From assembly GCA_036583965.1 (NCBI GenBank), contig JAZBQD010000027.1, positions 6,549,187-6,613,186 of the forward strand: 64,000 bases of DNA. Reading direction: 5' to 3'. This DNA comes from Prunella strophiata (lineage: Eukaryota > Chordata > Aves > Passeriformes > Prunellidae). Under the pieces are notes generated by a model. The model was not told where the DNA came from and ran no database searches. It saw only the letters and a program-made list of their open reading frames with translations. Position 1 is the stretch's first letter. Every line of letters begins with the position of its first letter. The translations under genes and the position numbers were made by a program. This document shows positions 1 through 14,400 of this stretch, one piece after another.

Positions 1-3000
1 AGAGTGCTTTTGCTATTGGTTTTAGAAATCCACTCCTGAGATAACTCCTACTCAAGAAGCTGCTTTGAAAATATGCTAAAAATTGCTTTTGCTGCTAAAT
101 TACACCCAGTGTGGTTTGACCCACAAATGTATTTTGGTAAGATTTAATTCTCTGAGAGATGCTTTTGTACCTTCATCAAGCCCTGGATTGTCACAGAAGT
201 GTCTCTGAAAGATTGATGTGTTCCATGGAGCAGCTCTGCAGCCCATTTTTGCTGGAGCAGGCAGAGTTCCTCTTCAGGACTACTCACAGGGGGCATGGTT
301 TGGCATAAGGCCAGAGGTGCTGAGATTCTTGGAATATTCCATGAAGAAACACAGAGAGATCTTCAGATTGAGTTAACTGGAGTGGTCTTATTTAGGTGCT
401 TTAGCTCGTTTTACAGAAACCAAAATACTCATTTCAGTGCCAAGTTGTTATAGAAGGACTACATTTGCTTCATGCCCTGCTGAGAGATGCTGGCAGGAGC
501 TGTTATCAAAGACTCCTTTTCCCCTTAGCCATTTAATAGTAGCAGCTTCTCTTTTATTCTGTGCTCTCTGAGAGCAGAATAGGAAGTGATAATCTCCTTG
601 GAATACAGCAGACACCTGTTTGATAAGTGGTAATTGCATTATTCCTGGAGGATTATCACAGTGGTGCTTGTTTCTTTGTAATGAAGCTCCACTACTACAA
701 GCAGAGCAGAACTTCACTAGAGGATACACATTCCAGGTAAGAGAAACAGAAAATAGGAAACAATCATCCTTTTTAGAAGCTCATTTTTAGAAGTCAGTAG
801 CACTGTGTTTTCAAGAGCTAACATTGCAAAAATCCAATTCCTCAGAAAACAATATCCATGAAGAAGAGGCAGCATAAAAATCCTATCAGTGTTTGAAGCA
901 TTTTTTTGGAAGCAGCTCTGCTAGCACAACTGTTTGAACTGTGCCAAGGAATTATATAGTGCTGGAAACATATCCAGGCACTTCTCTCCCATCCAAAGCA
1001 TTGTACAATGTTGTGAAGTAAATGGCATCCCACCATAGACCAGAAATGTGCCAAGTATTTGGCTGATACTCTTGGTGAATGCAAAGCAGTTCCCAAGGTG
1101 TATCTGTGAATATCTGTGGGCAATATGTGATGTGCATGAATTGTTGTTAGTTTATACTGTTTATTATTTTATTTGTTCATGAGCTTAAAAACCTGTTAAT
1201 GGTTTTGTGTCTCTTCTGAATAGCGAAAATTAAGTGGTTAGAGATCAGACTCAGTAAAAACAATTATTACACTGTCTATATTCTATGGCACTTACATAAA
1301 GAAAATACCAGAAATTTAACAGACTGTGTGGGAACATAAAAGCAAGCAAATGAAACAGGGACAATTTTGAGGAGAGGAAATATAGCAAGACAGGATTAAA
1401 ACTTTTGAGTGTTTTTACATTTATGAGTCTGAATTTTACATTTGCATTTATGAGTCTGAATCCATGTTAGGTGCAGCTGAATTTCTCATGTTAGAGTATC
1501 AAAAGTAAGAGTACACAGTACCACAAAACACTATAGCCAGACTTCAAAGCATGTGGTCGTCCACAGAGAGCTGATGGATGAGTGGACACTGGCCCTTTCC
1601 CATGTTTTCAGGTGCTAGAGGGATTCTTGTCCTTTTTTTTAATTGGACCTTTTCTTTTCTTTACCTTGATCCCTCTCTCGATGGATGCTTTGACTCCTGG
1701 TATTTGTTGTCACCCAAAGACAGTCTCTCTTTAACTTGGGAAAGGTTGGGAATCCCAGTTTATCTGAGAACAACACTCTGTTAGTTGTAATTTATCTTGT
1801 TTTAGTTAGAGAATTGTTTTTTTCAGTTTGAGAGCCCTTGAGGAATGTACAGTGAGTTATGACCTGTTCCCAGGCATGTGTGTTTTATAGATCAGTTCAC
1901 ACAGGTGTACCTATTAATAAACTCACTGGACCAATTTACATGCCTAAGTTTTAACCACTGAGTAATTAGCGAAAGCATTGCTGAGGAACTGGAAATTTGG
2001 GAAATGTGTCATTATTTGCATATCAGTATAAAGCAATTACTAAATTAAAGAGTGCACGTTGTGACAAACATGAAGCTCCTTTACTGTTGCTTTGTCAGTG
2101 CACATTAACATCAACTTGATGTGAAAGCCTGGCTTTCTCTGCATGAACTAAAAATCCTAAGGCAGAAGTACACAATGAATCACCCAGAGTTTGGAGGCTA
2201 GCACGCTGAATTGCCTTGGGGTGCAGACTGAGGAAAGAAAAAACTCATGTAAAAGACCATTGAGAAAACGTATCAGTGGAAAGTAATTAACTCAAGATCC
2301 ACAATTAGCCTCATGGTCTATACTTAACTGTGTTCCAGGTCTTTCAGCGTTTATTTAATTCTGTTACCCTGTGTTTCAAATAGCTGCAAATGGCTTGGCA
2401 GATTTTTCATCCTTTTTAATATTTACAGTTTTTGTCTAACAAGAAGAATGAGCTCTGTAAGTGATCATGGGTATTTATTTCAGTCTCTCAAGTATATTTC
2501 TTTTTTAGCAGAATCCGTTGTACGAGGAAATATTATTTGCTTTGTGTTTCCTTTAAATATATTTGTGGTTTGAAGCAACATTAAGTACTACAGTAGCTGT
2601 CCTTCTGCTTTAATTCCTAATTTGCCTAACTAGGCTCAATCAAATGAGAAATAATCAAAACCAGGGATAATTTTCATTCAGCCAGCAAACGAGAGGGGTA
2701 GGTGCACAGTAACACGGCTGGTGATTAACAGGGCCCGTAGCAAAAATTGGCATGTGTGTTCAACCAGCACACCAGGGCTGGGTGTTCCCAGAGCACCAGG
2801 CACCACTTTTTCTCAAGCTCACAAGAATCTCGTTGTGTTTTGTGGAGCTGCCTTTCGGGTGGCTTGTTGCTGCAATGCCAGCATCCCTCGGCCGGTGTCT
2901 GAGTGGCCTCCTCGCTGTGCCTTGGATCTCCTCCATCCTCCCACACCATCCTCAAGGTGATTCCAGAGCTGCCTCACCATACTTCTGTAAAGATCTGCCA

Positions 3001-6000
3001 GCATTGTGTCTTCACACTGCAGTAAAATAAGATATATATGCAGCAGCCTTTTGGAATTTTGGCAAATTAACACAGCAGTCTCTTAATCCTAATCTAAAGA
3101 ATTTATCAGATTTTAAAACATGAGTAATAGTTCAGATACTTTTTTTTCCCCCTTCAATTCAGAGCTCCTAAAACTTTGAGGTCCTGTGTTTTAACTCTAT
3201 AGCATTCCTTTGTGATTTTAAGCTTCATTATAGTTCAGAGATCTACCATGAGAACACTGACTGAAATCCTTGGAATGAGTTTCCTACAACCTGTGTTGAC
3301 AGGTTTAAATTACGTACTCTGACACTGTTCTTGTGGCTGGATTAGAAACTTTTTTCCAAGTTAAACCTGCGATAAGTAATTGTCACAGCGCTCTGGCACA
3401 ATGCTAATGTGAAGTGACGTGTCCAAACTGGCCTCAGTAACATGAAGAACCCCAACAGGTGTGAGGGGTGGATCTTCCCATGGGCCCTGCTGAACTTCTA
3501 ACAGGGGAAAAATAGTAGAAAAAGTGAAATGAACCTTGAATAAAGCTGTCAGCAGTAATTATCTCAACAACACTTTGTGAGGAGTTAAAATAAGCATTAC
3601 TGATTTATAACCTGAACACACTCCACGCTAGAGATGGTTTTTTTCATCCAGTTAGTGTTTAAAATGAAACGGTGAATACCTGTCAAGATTTTTTTCTTTT
3701 TATTGGAGATGTGTAATGAAAATGAAGTTATTTTCCAGAGGAAGTTAATTTCAAGGGCTGTCAAATTTTTTAAACTCTTTTGTTCATTTTCATATTTGTG
3801 CAGTAGTTTAATAAAATAAACAAACCTCAAGCATACTTGACTGTTTTTTCCAGCTAATGCTATTTGATGTCAAAAGACAAAGTGGCTAATGTGGAATTAC
3901 ATCCACTTTTTATTGTTATTCAAGGAGGGATAAGGGCTTACATGGCAGTAGATGAGCTTTGGGTGTTTGATTTCTTTTTTTTAATATTATGTACTGAACT
4001 TGGATGACAATGTCTAGTTGAGCAGTACAGACTGAAGAGAGCCCTTCAGTTCTGGGTAGTAAATCTTTCTGAGTCAATTACTTGCATAGTACAAAAAAGC
4101 CCCTGTTTCAGTCAACTAAAAGAATGTATTTAATAGATTTGCTTTTTGAATTGCAATGTACCTTCATTTTACATTGGGGTACTTGCTCTTTGTTGGTGTG
4201 ATGACACTTGTTTTATGTATACTGTGTATTTCAGTATGGATAGGAGTAGTTTTACAGTCTGTTACTATGGGAAAAATACTTGCTAACTTTTGAGAAAAAA
4301 CAAGCCAAAGGATAAACATTAATTCACAGAAAATCTTTAATCTCTTGGAGCTTTAAACATAACTTTTAAACATGAGCATTCAGGAATTCTTAAATCATGT
4401 ATCACTTTGCCTTTGTGAGATTATACATTGAAAAGAGGATAGGTTATTTATTGAACAATTATCCAGTGACAAGTGGTGGGTTTGGAAGTGTTGATCACCT
4501 GTTTGTTCCCAAGGAATTTAGTGAGGGTTTGTCTGAGCATAACAGGCTGCCCATGAACTGTTAATAGTGCATGGTTAAACACCAGGAACTGCAGCCATGG
4601 CAAGAACAAACTCATATGAAAACTCTCCCATGCCATTTTTCTTGAAATAATGAGACTTTGAGTATCCTCAGAAATGGCATGAGTTGCTTGGGAGTCCACC
4701 ACCTCCTTCTTGCATGGATTGGTTTCTTTGTTAGGATTTCCAGTCAGAAAAGAGTTTGGAGTCATCTGATAATCTCTGAAGAACTGCAGAAGATTGCCAG
4801 AGTTCCCATACTCTAATTTCCCCTACTTCAATATTCACATGCAAGGACTATGCTGAATGCACTTAGAAACCACAATTTTATTCAACTGTTTGTTTAATGA
4901 AAACCTTCCTACTCTTGTATTTCAAGTGCAAAAACAAAACTTCACTCACTTGCTCTACCTCACACCCCTGCCTTGTACACTTGGATTTTTCCTATATGCC
5001 ACATTAATTGCTATATCCTGTCCACCATACAGATATTCCTTGCTTTTCCTTACTTCCTCAATCTTGGAAAGGATAGGTTACAAAAGGAAAATGGAAATGT
5101 GAGTGAGCCTCAGCTGTGGAGCAGCCTGACCAATCTAGCTCCGATGGTAAACAGCAAGAAGAATAACTTCTTTTCTAGGTGTTCCAGCTAGATTGGTTTA
5201 TCATTTGTTTTCTCTCATTACCTCACCTACTGTCAGTGCACTTAGGCAATGAAAGCATTAGATCCCTAAAATACCTTGTATCCAAGTCCATCTAGTAATA
5301 CCATGTACATAGAATGTTTGATAGAAAACAAGAACAGAAATGTTCCTTCTAGAGTTTTTCTTCCCTCTCAAAGTTTTTGTTCCTTCTCCAACTTCATAAA
5401 TGTATTTTGTGTTCAAAATACAATTTTTTTTCCCTGTATCTTCAAGAAAATCAATCAATCCATCCATCAATCTGATAAATTGGCATTTATAATACTCAGG
5501 GAATTAGTTTGTGCTATAATAAAAGGGTCACATGACAGAATAGTAAATTTAATATGAAAATTGAAATGCTTGATAATGCTCCTTGCTCAGCCCTCTATCC
5601 TTATCCCTTCTCTTATCTGATAAGGGGAAAAAACCATCCTGGTAATCCAATGAGAAAAAGAATCAAATTATGGGAGTGAAATTTTCACAGAGGAGACACC
5701 TGCCAATCATTGAGTATTTTGCTATGGACACATCTCTTAAGTTATTTTGAATAATTAAGTGTTATGAAATGTACTTGGTCATGTTTATTTCTTTATTCTT
5801 AAGCCAGTGTATCAGTGAGTAAACTGGTAAATGGAAAAGTAAGCAACTCACAGTTTGAGCACAGTGCAAGGGCTGTCACATGGAGTATATGAACCAGGAT
5901 TAGGTTTCAATCTGTAGGTAACACTGCATTTGTTTCTGATTGAGATTTTTTTGTGTGATATATGTGTATTACAAACCCCTATGTGTGTAGTGCAGGCTGC

Positions 6001-6557
6001 TAAGCAACCTTTAGAAAGAGCCCTTTTTGTGGGAGATTTGTGGGGGAGAGTCAAGTATCGGAAAACATGCTTTTTATTTTGTACACCAGAATCTTGTTTG
6101 CTTACTTTATCTCTGAGTATTAAAAGCAGAAAATGGATTTTTTTTTTCCTTTACCTCAATAGAAAATGCTGTGAGAATTCCCCTATTTAGTTTCCTACTG
6201 AAGCAGATTGTATACAGCCAAACATGTTTCTGTGTACTAGAAGTTTAGGTACTTGAATAATTGGACTGATTCATAGAAGAAGTTCTACAGAAATTATATT
6301 CCTTTTTAGGCTATTTTTATATTAAAATCCAGGAGGTTTGTCTACTGCAAGGTTTTGATTTTGACTTGCCATTGTCAGGTAGTGCCTGTTGCTTCACTTG
6401 CTGTTGTGTGTGCAAGTGAAATCTGGCATCATTTATAGAATCTTCTCCTTTGTGTATGGATCAAGTAGTCTCTGAATTTCTGTCTGATGCTTTGTAAGAT
6501 TTACAGTTTGACCTTTGAATTTCTGAGAACAAATTATCAAGAATCTCTCCTTTATGC

Positions 6558-6583
6558 AAAAAAAAAAAAAAAAAAAAAAAAAA
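6558..6583. repeat. poly(A) run, 26 bases
   Basis: Uninterrupted A run in the upstream intron. No adjacent retroposon body or target-site duplication was recognised. Confidence 0.95.
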
Positions 6584-8738
6584 GGTATTAGAAAATATTC
6601 TGTCATGGAAAAATATCTCTCCAGTGAGTTGGAAAGAATTTGTCATTTGAGTAGTTTGAATAATAAAATTACCTTGTTACAGTGACAGAAACAGTTTCTT
6701 CTTTTCAGTGGTCTTTTAAACAGCCAAAAGCTGTTTTCTTTAAAATTGACAAATACTGGGTAATACAACTGAAGGCTCCATTTAATAACTTGCCCTGATT
6801 AACAGGTGAGTGTCTGTATGCTCAGATAGATGCATTAATGTACATTAAAGCAAATCAGAGTGCCTACACACTCCAAAACCTCAAAACCCTCATTGCTCTT
6901 GTAAGAATCAAAAGCCTAACAAAGAGCACAAAATAAACCAATATTCCTACCTTCCTTAAATGTTATACTTGCTAGTTCTGAGTAGTTCCTGTTTACAAAA
7001 GGCTTTATCCTTTTGCAGAGATGGGATCCCTTGATGGCAAGTGTCCTGTGAACAGCACAAGCTCTCAGTAATTGAGGATGAGGAAGAATGTCCTGTTCTT
7101 TACAGGTTATTAAAGCCTTAAGCTGGACACTTTGGGTGTCCCAGCTATATTCTGTAAGGCATTAGAAAGCTCTTACAGCTTCCTTCACTTTCCTCATTAG
7201 GTATGGCTGCCATTCAAATCTCTTTTGAGATGCTGTTTTTCTCCATGAGTGTGTGGCTGAACATGAGGGAGGCCAATTAGTCATATTCAATTACTCTTTT
7301 CCTGATGCAGTCCACCAAGCTTATAATATTTGTATCAGCATTTCTCAGTGGAGTGAGTTCTGCAGCTGGAGTTCTCTGCTGGTATTATTCCTTCATGTTC
7401 CTTCTACTATTTATCTTTCTCACATCTTCAGCATATTGATTAAATATCTCTGGACTGGTGCAAGAGAATGAGTTTGTTCCTTCATCTGCAATGTCAGAAG
7501 TCTGCAAGAGTGGGAATTAAGCTTGTGCCAACAAACTCCTTCCAGAAGATACAAGGTTTTGAGATTATGGCCTTGTAATTTTTCATATTATTCTGAGCAT
7601 GAGATGGCAGCACTCTGGAATTACATGCTCTCAATAATTTCTTTCTCTCCTGCAGACATGTTTGTATCAAGAAATATTTGGGAAAAAATAGTGGGTTTAG
7701 ATTGTTCTGAATTGTATTTATAGAAGCTTCTACATAAAACCAAGTATAACATGAAGAATAATTTATTGTTTAAAACATCTGGTCTCACTCCAGATTTGGC
7801 AGATATTTCTGGGTTAATCTGGAAGGCTGACAAAGAATCCTGCACATTTGGATCAGAAAAGATGTTGCTTAACTTTATCCCTCGATTGCTAATGCTGGCA
7901 ATTGAAAAATCATCTCACACTGAGCATTTACAAATAGTATTAGTGTCTTAGAGCTGGAAAGCACAAGTGAGCACCAGACTATTTATTTCCTCTCTAAATT
8001 GTTAAATTTTGAAGTGATCTTTCTCTTAGTAGTTAAAATCTATTTCAAGTAACCTTTTGTGTGCATTTTGTCCAGCTTGTACCATTACCTTTTTGATTCC
8101 CAGAGCTATTGAATCCATTTGGAATCTCTGCTGTTTGCCTAAAAGGAGACTCTCCTGCTGCCACTCTCCCTGAAATGTTTGAAATCTTGAATTTTATTTT
8201 CCTTCTCCTTAAAAGGTATAGGAAGCCAAATAAGAGACTACTTAAGCTTTAAAAAAGCACAAGCAGTGTCTACACAGTGTTGGACAAAAGATCTGGCTCT
8301 GGAGTTACTTTTTACAAGTAATTTTCCTTATTTCTGATTTTGATTCACTTTCCACCTCATGTACCTTTCAGTTATGAGACAGTTTGATTTGCACAAGCAT
8401 AGGTTCCCTGCCTAAAAAAATAATCTTATTTATTTTTGCTTTAGCATATTATTTCTTTCATAACTTGTACCTAGCTTGTCATTCACACGAGTCCTGCAAA
8501 TGCATTTTCAGTGTCTTTTCTTGTGCATGTGGAAGCCATCCCATTCAAGCTCTGTTTTTTCATGCAAAAAGAGAAAAATTCAGAAAAGTGACTGACTTTT
8601 AAGTTTTTTTCACAGCCAGATGGGCTCATAAGCTAGAGAATATGGGTAATCAGGTACTCAGGCTACAAACCAGATTTTGGGGTTGGTTCAATTATGGGGT
8701 TGATATAAAGATTTTGTCTATTCCCATGGGAAGGTGGC

Positions 8739-8763
8739 AATGATAAATTGATAATTTATCATT
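8739..8763. repeat. 11-bp AT-rich hairpin
   Basis: aatgataaatt (8739-8749) and aatttatcatt (8753-8763) are exact reverse complements with a 3-base loop. A third related copy (gataatttatt) follows at once, so it is partly a tandem repeat. Confidence 0.8.
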
Positions 8764-9135
8764 GATAATTTATTGCAATGATGATGTTCTGCATCTCTCT
8801 TTGGGAGGGGGCAGCTACAGTATTCAGAAAGAAAAACCTCTCCAAGAGTAGTGGGAGATCTACAGTTCTTGCCACTGAGACACTTCAGTGGTGCTCCCAT
8901 CAGTACCTTACATTCAAGGTACTAGGAAAGGGTTTGTTGAGCTGCCTGGAAAACAATCTTTTGCTTGGTCTTGGTGTTTTTATGATTTCCAAAATAAAGC
9001 TTGAGCTTTTGTGGTGCTAGAGTCTTTCTTAGCAAGAGAACTCTCTATCTTTGAATGAAGATAACTTTATTCTAGAAGAATGTTGATGCCTCTTGTTTAT
9101 TTTAGAATGAAGGCAGAGCTGCTATTTCTTTTGTT

Positions 9136-9216
9136 AAAAAAAAAAAAAAAAAACCAAAAAAACAAAAAACTTCTCCGAAAGAAAAAAAAAGCCCCAAAAA
9201 ACAAAGGGAAGGGTGA
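9136..9216. repeat. A-rich CAAAAA-type tract
   Basis: An 18-base A run followed by accaaaaaaacaaaaaac, then gaaagaaaaaaaaagcccc and more. Low complexity; it creates artificial Lys- or Phe-rich open frames on the two strands. Confidence 0.9.
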
Positions 9217-11323
9217 TTTCTCACACCAATGTGTACAAACCCCCAACATTCCAGCAACTGTCTGGAGAGTAGGATGAAACAGGCTCTGATGTGGAACCCC
9301 TTCTGCTGTTAGCTCATGTTTGAGAGACGCTTTGACACTATAATATAGGGTTGCAAATTGGAATTGCAACACCCTGCAATTGGGCCAAGTGATGAAGCAG
9401 CACAATAACTGCCTGCTTGATCTTACCACTCTGTCTTTAATGTGCCAGTAAAAGATACTGGGAGCCTTTCCAGGCACCTGTCAGGGGATTTGATGCTGTG
9501 AGAGAGGGAGCTGTAGTCTGTGTGTGGTTAATGTGGGTGTTTGTGTGTTTTACCAGCATTTCATAGAGTGTGATAACTACAGGGCAAAGTTTCAGGTTTT
9601 ATAACAGTTGGGTTTTGTTTATTATTAAAAGCTTATAAAAATAATAATTGAAATGGTGGATTATGACAGAGAATGCAGTTCTTATGCTCTTGTCACAGGA
9701 GTTTCATAGTTAATTGGTCTAGACCTGGGTGTTGTCTTTAATATTTCATTTACTCCAGAGTATTATAACTCACTTCCTTTAAGGTGATTGCTGGGCTTTT
9801 TACACAGCTAAACTTGTGTTTAACCTTGCTGTGAGAATGTGACAGTAGGCTAGTTCAGACAGGTTAACATTCATTTGGTAACCAGCCTGCTTAATCAGCC
9901 TGCTTCAACCTGCAGCAAATTAAATCTCTGTGAGTTCTAGCAGACAAGTGAGAAAGTCACTCTGAATTATGTATAAAAAATAAATGGGGTATTTTCAGTG
10001 CTCATAGCAGTAAATGAAATTTAAGGCTTATGATTTATTCTTGGATTTTTGTTCAGAATGATTGAAATGTATTTTACCTTAATGTTTTTACAGTCCAATT
10101 AGGAGAGTAAAATATTCTGAAATGTAGAATGTAAATATTTTGTTTTGTGCCCTGCAAAAATACTACTAAGTTTTACAGGATCTAGGTGTTTTTCTGTCCT
10201 CTCTGTGTTTCATCTGAAGGAACCATTAGAAAAGGTGTTTCAAACATACAGCCAGTACTACTCTTCTCCACATCAGTGAAAATTGCATAGCATTAAATAC
10301 TTTGTCACTGCCAAAAACAATCAATTATCCTTATTTAAGAGCTACTCACATTGTAAAATCAGTCCAGATAGGTCTTAGGTGCTTCTGAAATTGCTGTTTG
10401 TGGTCATCAAGCTTGCTTCTCCTGGACTGATGTGCTCTCCAGAAGAGGCAGGAGGCTGGGCAGAAGCTTTAAATGCAGGGATGTCACAGGTGGTTCTGGT
10501 CACAGAGGGGGCAGTTCTCATTTTTAGGCATTGTAATTGGTGTGTTTTTAAATGCAATATAGGACCAGATTTTCAAGTATTATTGCTCTGTGTTTGCAGG
10601 CATCATAATAATTTTGTCTTTCAAATGACAGTTGAATTTTTCTATTGGTAGTTCTTAAAAATTGAGATTTAGGCATACAGCAAAGGGCAGAAGTGCTGTT
10701 TCTGTTGGCACTGGCTGCTGAACATCCATCCTGTGGACTGTGCTGACTGCAGTGTCACCAGTTTGGATTGTTTGTCTTTGTTCCTATGAGAAACATGGTG
10801 TGCATTGACATTTAAAATGACCAAAAAAGAGATGAAATATATATTTTTAAGTTACCAGTGTGATTGTGTCTGTTGCAATGTCTGCTGATAAACAGATCTT
10901 TCAAAATACAATTTTTTTCAAGATGATTCAACTAGTTTTAATTACTTGTATCAGTACTTAGCATCTTTAACAATTGCTTCTTGATTAGCAAAACAAATCT
11001 ACATTTGCATCATCAAAGCACAGCACTGTAAAAGTAACATTTCAAACTTCAGTACTGCTTCAGCAGAAAATAACAACTCAAGGCACTTTAGAGTTTGCAG
11101 TTCCATGGAATTTGTTTTGAGACTCTGTGCCTACACCTCAGTAAAACTCAATTTATGTTTCCTTGAATATTTTAATGTAAGAAATCATTTTAGTTTTTCA
11201 GGCTTCTTAATATGTGTTTAAATAATGCAGTCTTTAATTTGAATCTGTGAACAACCTTAAACCCTCCCCCCAACCTTTAATTGAGAGTGTGGCTTTAATG
11301 AGGAACCATTGCTTGCTTTGTAG

Positions 11324-11419
11324 ATGACTTTAGCTGTGTCAGGACTGAGTTTTCCTTGCCATCGACTCACAGTTGGAAGAAGATCTTCACCTGTACAAAC
11401 AAGGGAGCAGTCAGAGGAG
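11324..11419 (+). CDS. FAF1: FAF1 exon: end of second ubiquitin-like region and linker
   Basis: Encodes 32 residues, phase 0 at both ends, about human residues 249-280. It reads MTLAVSGLSFPCHRLTVGRR and continues with SSPVQTREQSEE, matching the family's MCLAESGLSYPCHRLTVGRR region. The C-terminal strand of the second ubiquitin-like fold ends at the GRR, and a Ser/Gln/Glu-rich linker follows. The acceptor is ctttgtag at 11316-11323 and the donor is GAG|gtaagg at 11420. The internal ATG at its start is not a translation start; it is an ordinary Met codon after a splice junction. In family knowledge this part belongs to the region that binds death-effector domains of FADD and caspase-8. Confidence 0.93.
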
Positions 11420-14400
11420 GTAAGGACATCATCTTTGTGTCTGCTCTAGGAACAGGCAGGGACAGCTCAGGGTGCAGTGGTCACCTTCCCTCCTGTTGTG
11501 GTGTGTCAATAGAATTGCATCTCACAACAATCCATTTACAGTTCCTGTAATTGTGGCAAAGTGAGGAACTGGGTGAAGGAGTCATTGAGGAAAAAGAGGA
11601 AAAAGAAAGCAGGCAAATCCCAGCAAAGCATCTGACTGTGGGAGATGAGACCTTAGCTCCTTGCACTAAAATTTTGATTTTTCTCCTTTATATTGATGTT
11701 CCAAATACCAATATAAAAGCCACCATTGTGTGGCTTTTCTCCCTCTTTCTTATGCAGTTAGACCAGCTCTGGTGCCATTAGATGGAAAAACAGCATTAAC
11801 TTGGGATAAAATTGGCTCAACTATGTGTATGCAGAGATTCTTTAATAATGCATTTTGTCACATAATATTTCTGTCAACCAGACTTCTATTAAAAATTACC
11901 TTTGATAATGCTGTATAAAATAGTAAGTTAAACTGCAGTATATTATGTGTATTTGTCACTTTGTATGTATTTTATATTTCACTAAAAGTGTCTGAAATAG
12001 AAACTTACAGTGGATTCTGGGTTTTGTTTTCATGCAGCAATGCACTGATGTTCATATGGTTAGTGATAGTGATGGAGATGACTTTGAAGATGCTACTGAG
12101 TTTGGAGTTGATGATGGAGAAATGTTTGGAGTAGCTTCATCTGCCTTGAGGAAATCGCCAATGAGTAAGAGTTACAATTTACTGGAGGTTGTACAGCAGG
12201 GGTGAAGGCAGAGAGGTGGGAGGAGTCTGCAGAATTAAAAAGTAGAAGTGGAAAGTGTTTTTTGATAGGAATGGTAGAATTGTTTGAATGTCATGTCTGA
12301 AGGATTTACCTAAAGGAAAATACTGCACGCATAACTGGCAACTATAAAAGCACTTTTCCGTGGAGGGAAGTTTTTAACCTTGCAACTGAAGAATAATAAT
12401 TTAACTTAAAATTGATTAACAAATAAAGTCAGAGAAATTGTGGTCTCTATCCAAATGCACCTGTAGATAACTAAATTTCCACTTCCCTGTTTTGAAAATT
12501 CTACAGATTCTGTTTTTGATTAATGTTTTAGTCATTATGCTGATCAAGTTTCTCAGTGATTATTTGCCCTTGAATTATGAAAAGGATTGAGCAGGAGCAG
12601 TCAGTTACCTCCTACTATGCAATTCTTGCATGCTCTTTATTTACTTTAGGTTTGCATTTTTACTTCATCAGAAGTTTTTTGACAGCAAATATATTTAATA
12701 ATATGGAAAACTTTTTAACATTATAGGTAGGAAGGGTCGAGCCTTTCAAGCCTTAAAGTAAGTCCAGAGTGCTAACTCTGAGCACAGGATATATCACATT
12801 ACACTGGACCTGAGGATTTTACTCTTTGGAAAACCTGGATATATTCATGAGACCCTCTGGAAATTTCTTGTCTTTCAAAAGGTTCATAGTCAATAGTCTT
12901 TCATGAAGTTTATATGGTCTCTTGATAACACTTCACTAAGCTGGGAACATGAAATACCTGTAAAGTGAATTTGTTTGCATATTACAGCCTGTTTCCATAA
13001 GGTTAGTATTTATTTATTTTTTTAAAATTTTTTTTAAGTGCCAGAAAATGCTGAAAATGAAGGAGATGCCTTATTACAATTTACAGCAGAGTTTTCTTCA
13101 AGGTAAGCTTAGCCTGTTAACTGTGCAATTCTTATTACAAACTCAGTTAAAGTTAGTAAATAATGAAAATAAGAATAAACCAATTCTACATGTTTTCTTG
13201 TGAGATTATAGTATATTTAGACATCCTAATGGAATATAGCATATTTAGACATCCTAATATAATTCATTAAAATTTTAATTCTGCTGCTAGAACTGCTTCT
13301 AGAAATAAAATTATTTCTCAGCCCAAGCTGGAGTGGTTGATTCTTGTCCTATTTATTTTGCCACTATGTAGTGCCATTACTTAATTATGTAAAGGTCCAG
13401 AAGGATGAGAAAGACTTGTTATATATGATAATTTTACTATGATATGCAGGAACAGAAAAGCTGAAACTGATTTATATTGAAAAATAAATACATAGTTGCT
13501 GTAAGAGTTTTCACAATAGCCAAGTGGTTGGGTAAATACTGACTTTTAAAAAACAGAGATATTCTGGATTTTTAAAAAACTTTACACTACCAAATCATGC
13601 ACTGTTAAACACTTGCTTGTTTCATTGAATAGGTAGAAGCTGCAAAATATTGCATAGTTTATGTGCCTTCTGTTTTCACTCCTGTGATGAAATATTCCTT
13701 TATGTGTATGAGATGCATTAATGTGTAATGGAAGAATAGCCTTCAATTTAGCTTTAAGAATATAATAAAGAAAGGAAATAATTTGAAAATTTTATAGAAA
13801 TTTTATAGAAAATTGGGTAGAACTTAAGGTATCTACATGTGTAAATAGAATGTTTTTATGATGAAGTTTGTAAGGTAGTAGTTCATTACTTTGAGTTTTT
13901 AAATGTCAGAAAACAAACGGGTCCTACATATTTTCTTTCTGCCCTTTTGAAGTGTAATACCTATCTTTCTAAAGTTTAAGACAAAACATTATATTTACAG
14001 AATATTTTAAAAGGTAGGAATGTTGAAATTACTTGATTTTGTCTTTTTTATTAATTGGAAATTTTATCTCAAATAGATATGGTGACTGCCATCCTGTTTA
14101 TTTTATTGGATCATTAGAGGCTGCTTTTCAAGAAGCCTTCTATGGGAAAGCTAGAGATGTAAGTGTGTATTAAAACTACTTTATTTAATATAATAGGAGA
14201 ATGGAAATCACCTTAAGGGTTTCATCTTTATTTTTGAAAAGCTGAGCTGCATTTTGGAGTTATTTTTCTTTCATTGTTCAAGAAGAGCTGCACTCATTCA
14301 ATTGACTGACTAAAATACTTACCTTGGTGGTTGCTGAAATTGCAGTGAACAACTGATGCTTTCTAATCATTCAGGCTGTATTTTTACTGGAGTTCTTTAG

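Larger units (their letters stand above)
1..11323 (+). other. FAF1: upstream FAF1 intron (3' part) with no coding exon seen
   Basis: The first coding exon in the window starts mid-protein, so this stretch is read as the 3' end of the preceding FAF1 intron. I looked for the preceding exon, which should encode the middle of the second ubiquitin-like domain (a motif like HQLWEGWP), and did not find it. Contents are AT-rich unique sequence, a 26-base poly(A) run at 6558-6583, an A-rich tract at 9136-9216, a small hairpin at 8739-8763 and a CpG-containing patch at 3360-3430. Open frames here are short and have no recognisable similarity. The intron ends in a normal pyrimidine tract and TAG. Confidence 0.8.
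13103..14076 (+). other. FAF1: FAF1 intron, phase 2, 974 bp
   Basis: GT-AG intron, strongly AT-rich. It contains two local direct duplications (a 28-base period at 13213-13258 and a 12-base period at 13789-13812). Otherwise featureless. Confidence 0.9.

Noticed and set aside
5101..5140. Possible upstream FAF1 exon (cagctgtgg resembling the QLW of HQLWEGWP)
   Set aside because: The following codons do not give EGWP, and no fitting splice sites or frame surround it.
9097..9477. Minus-strand 126-codon open frame ending in a Phe-rich run
   Set aside because: The Phe run is the complement of the A-rich low-complexity tract; no family resemblance and no splice or promoter support.
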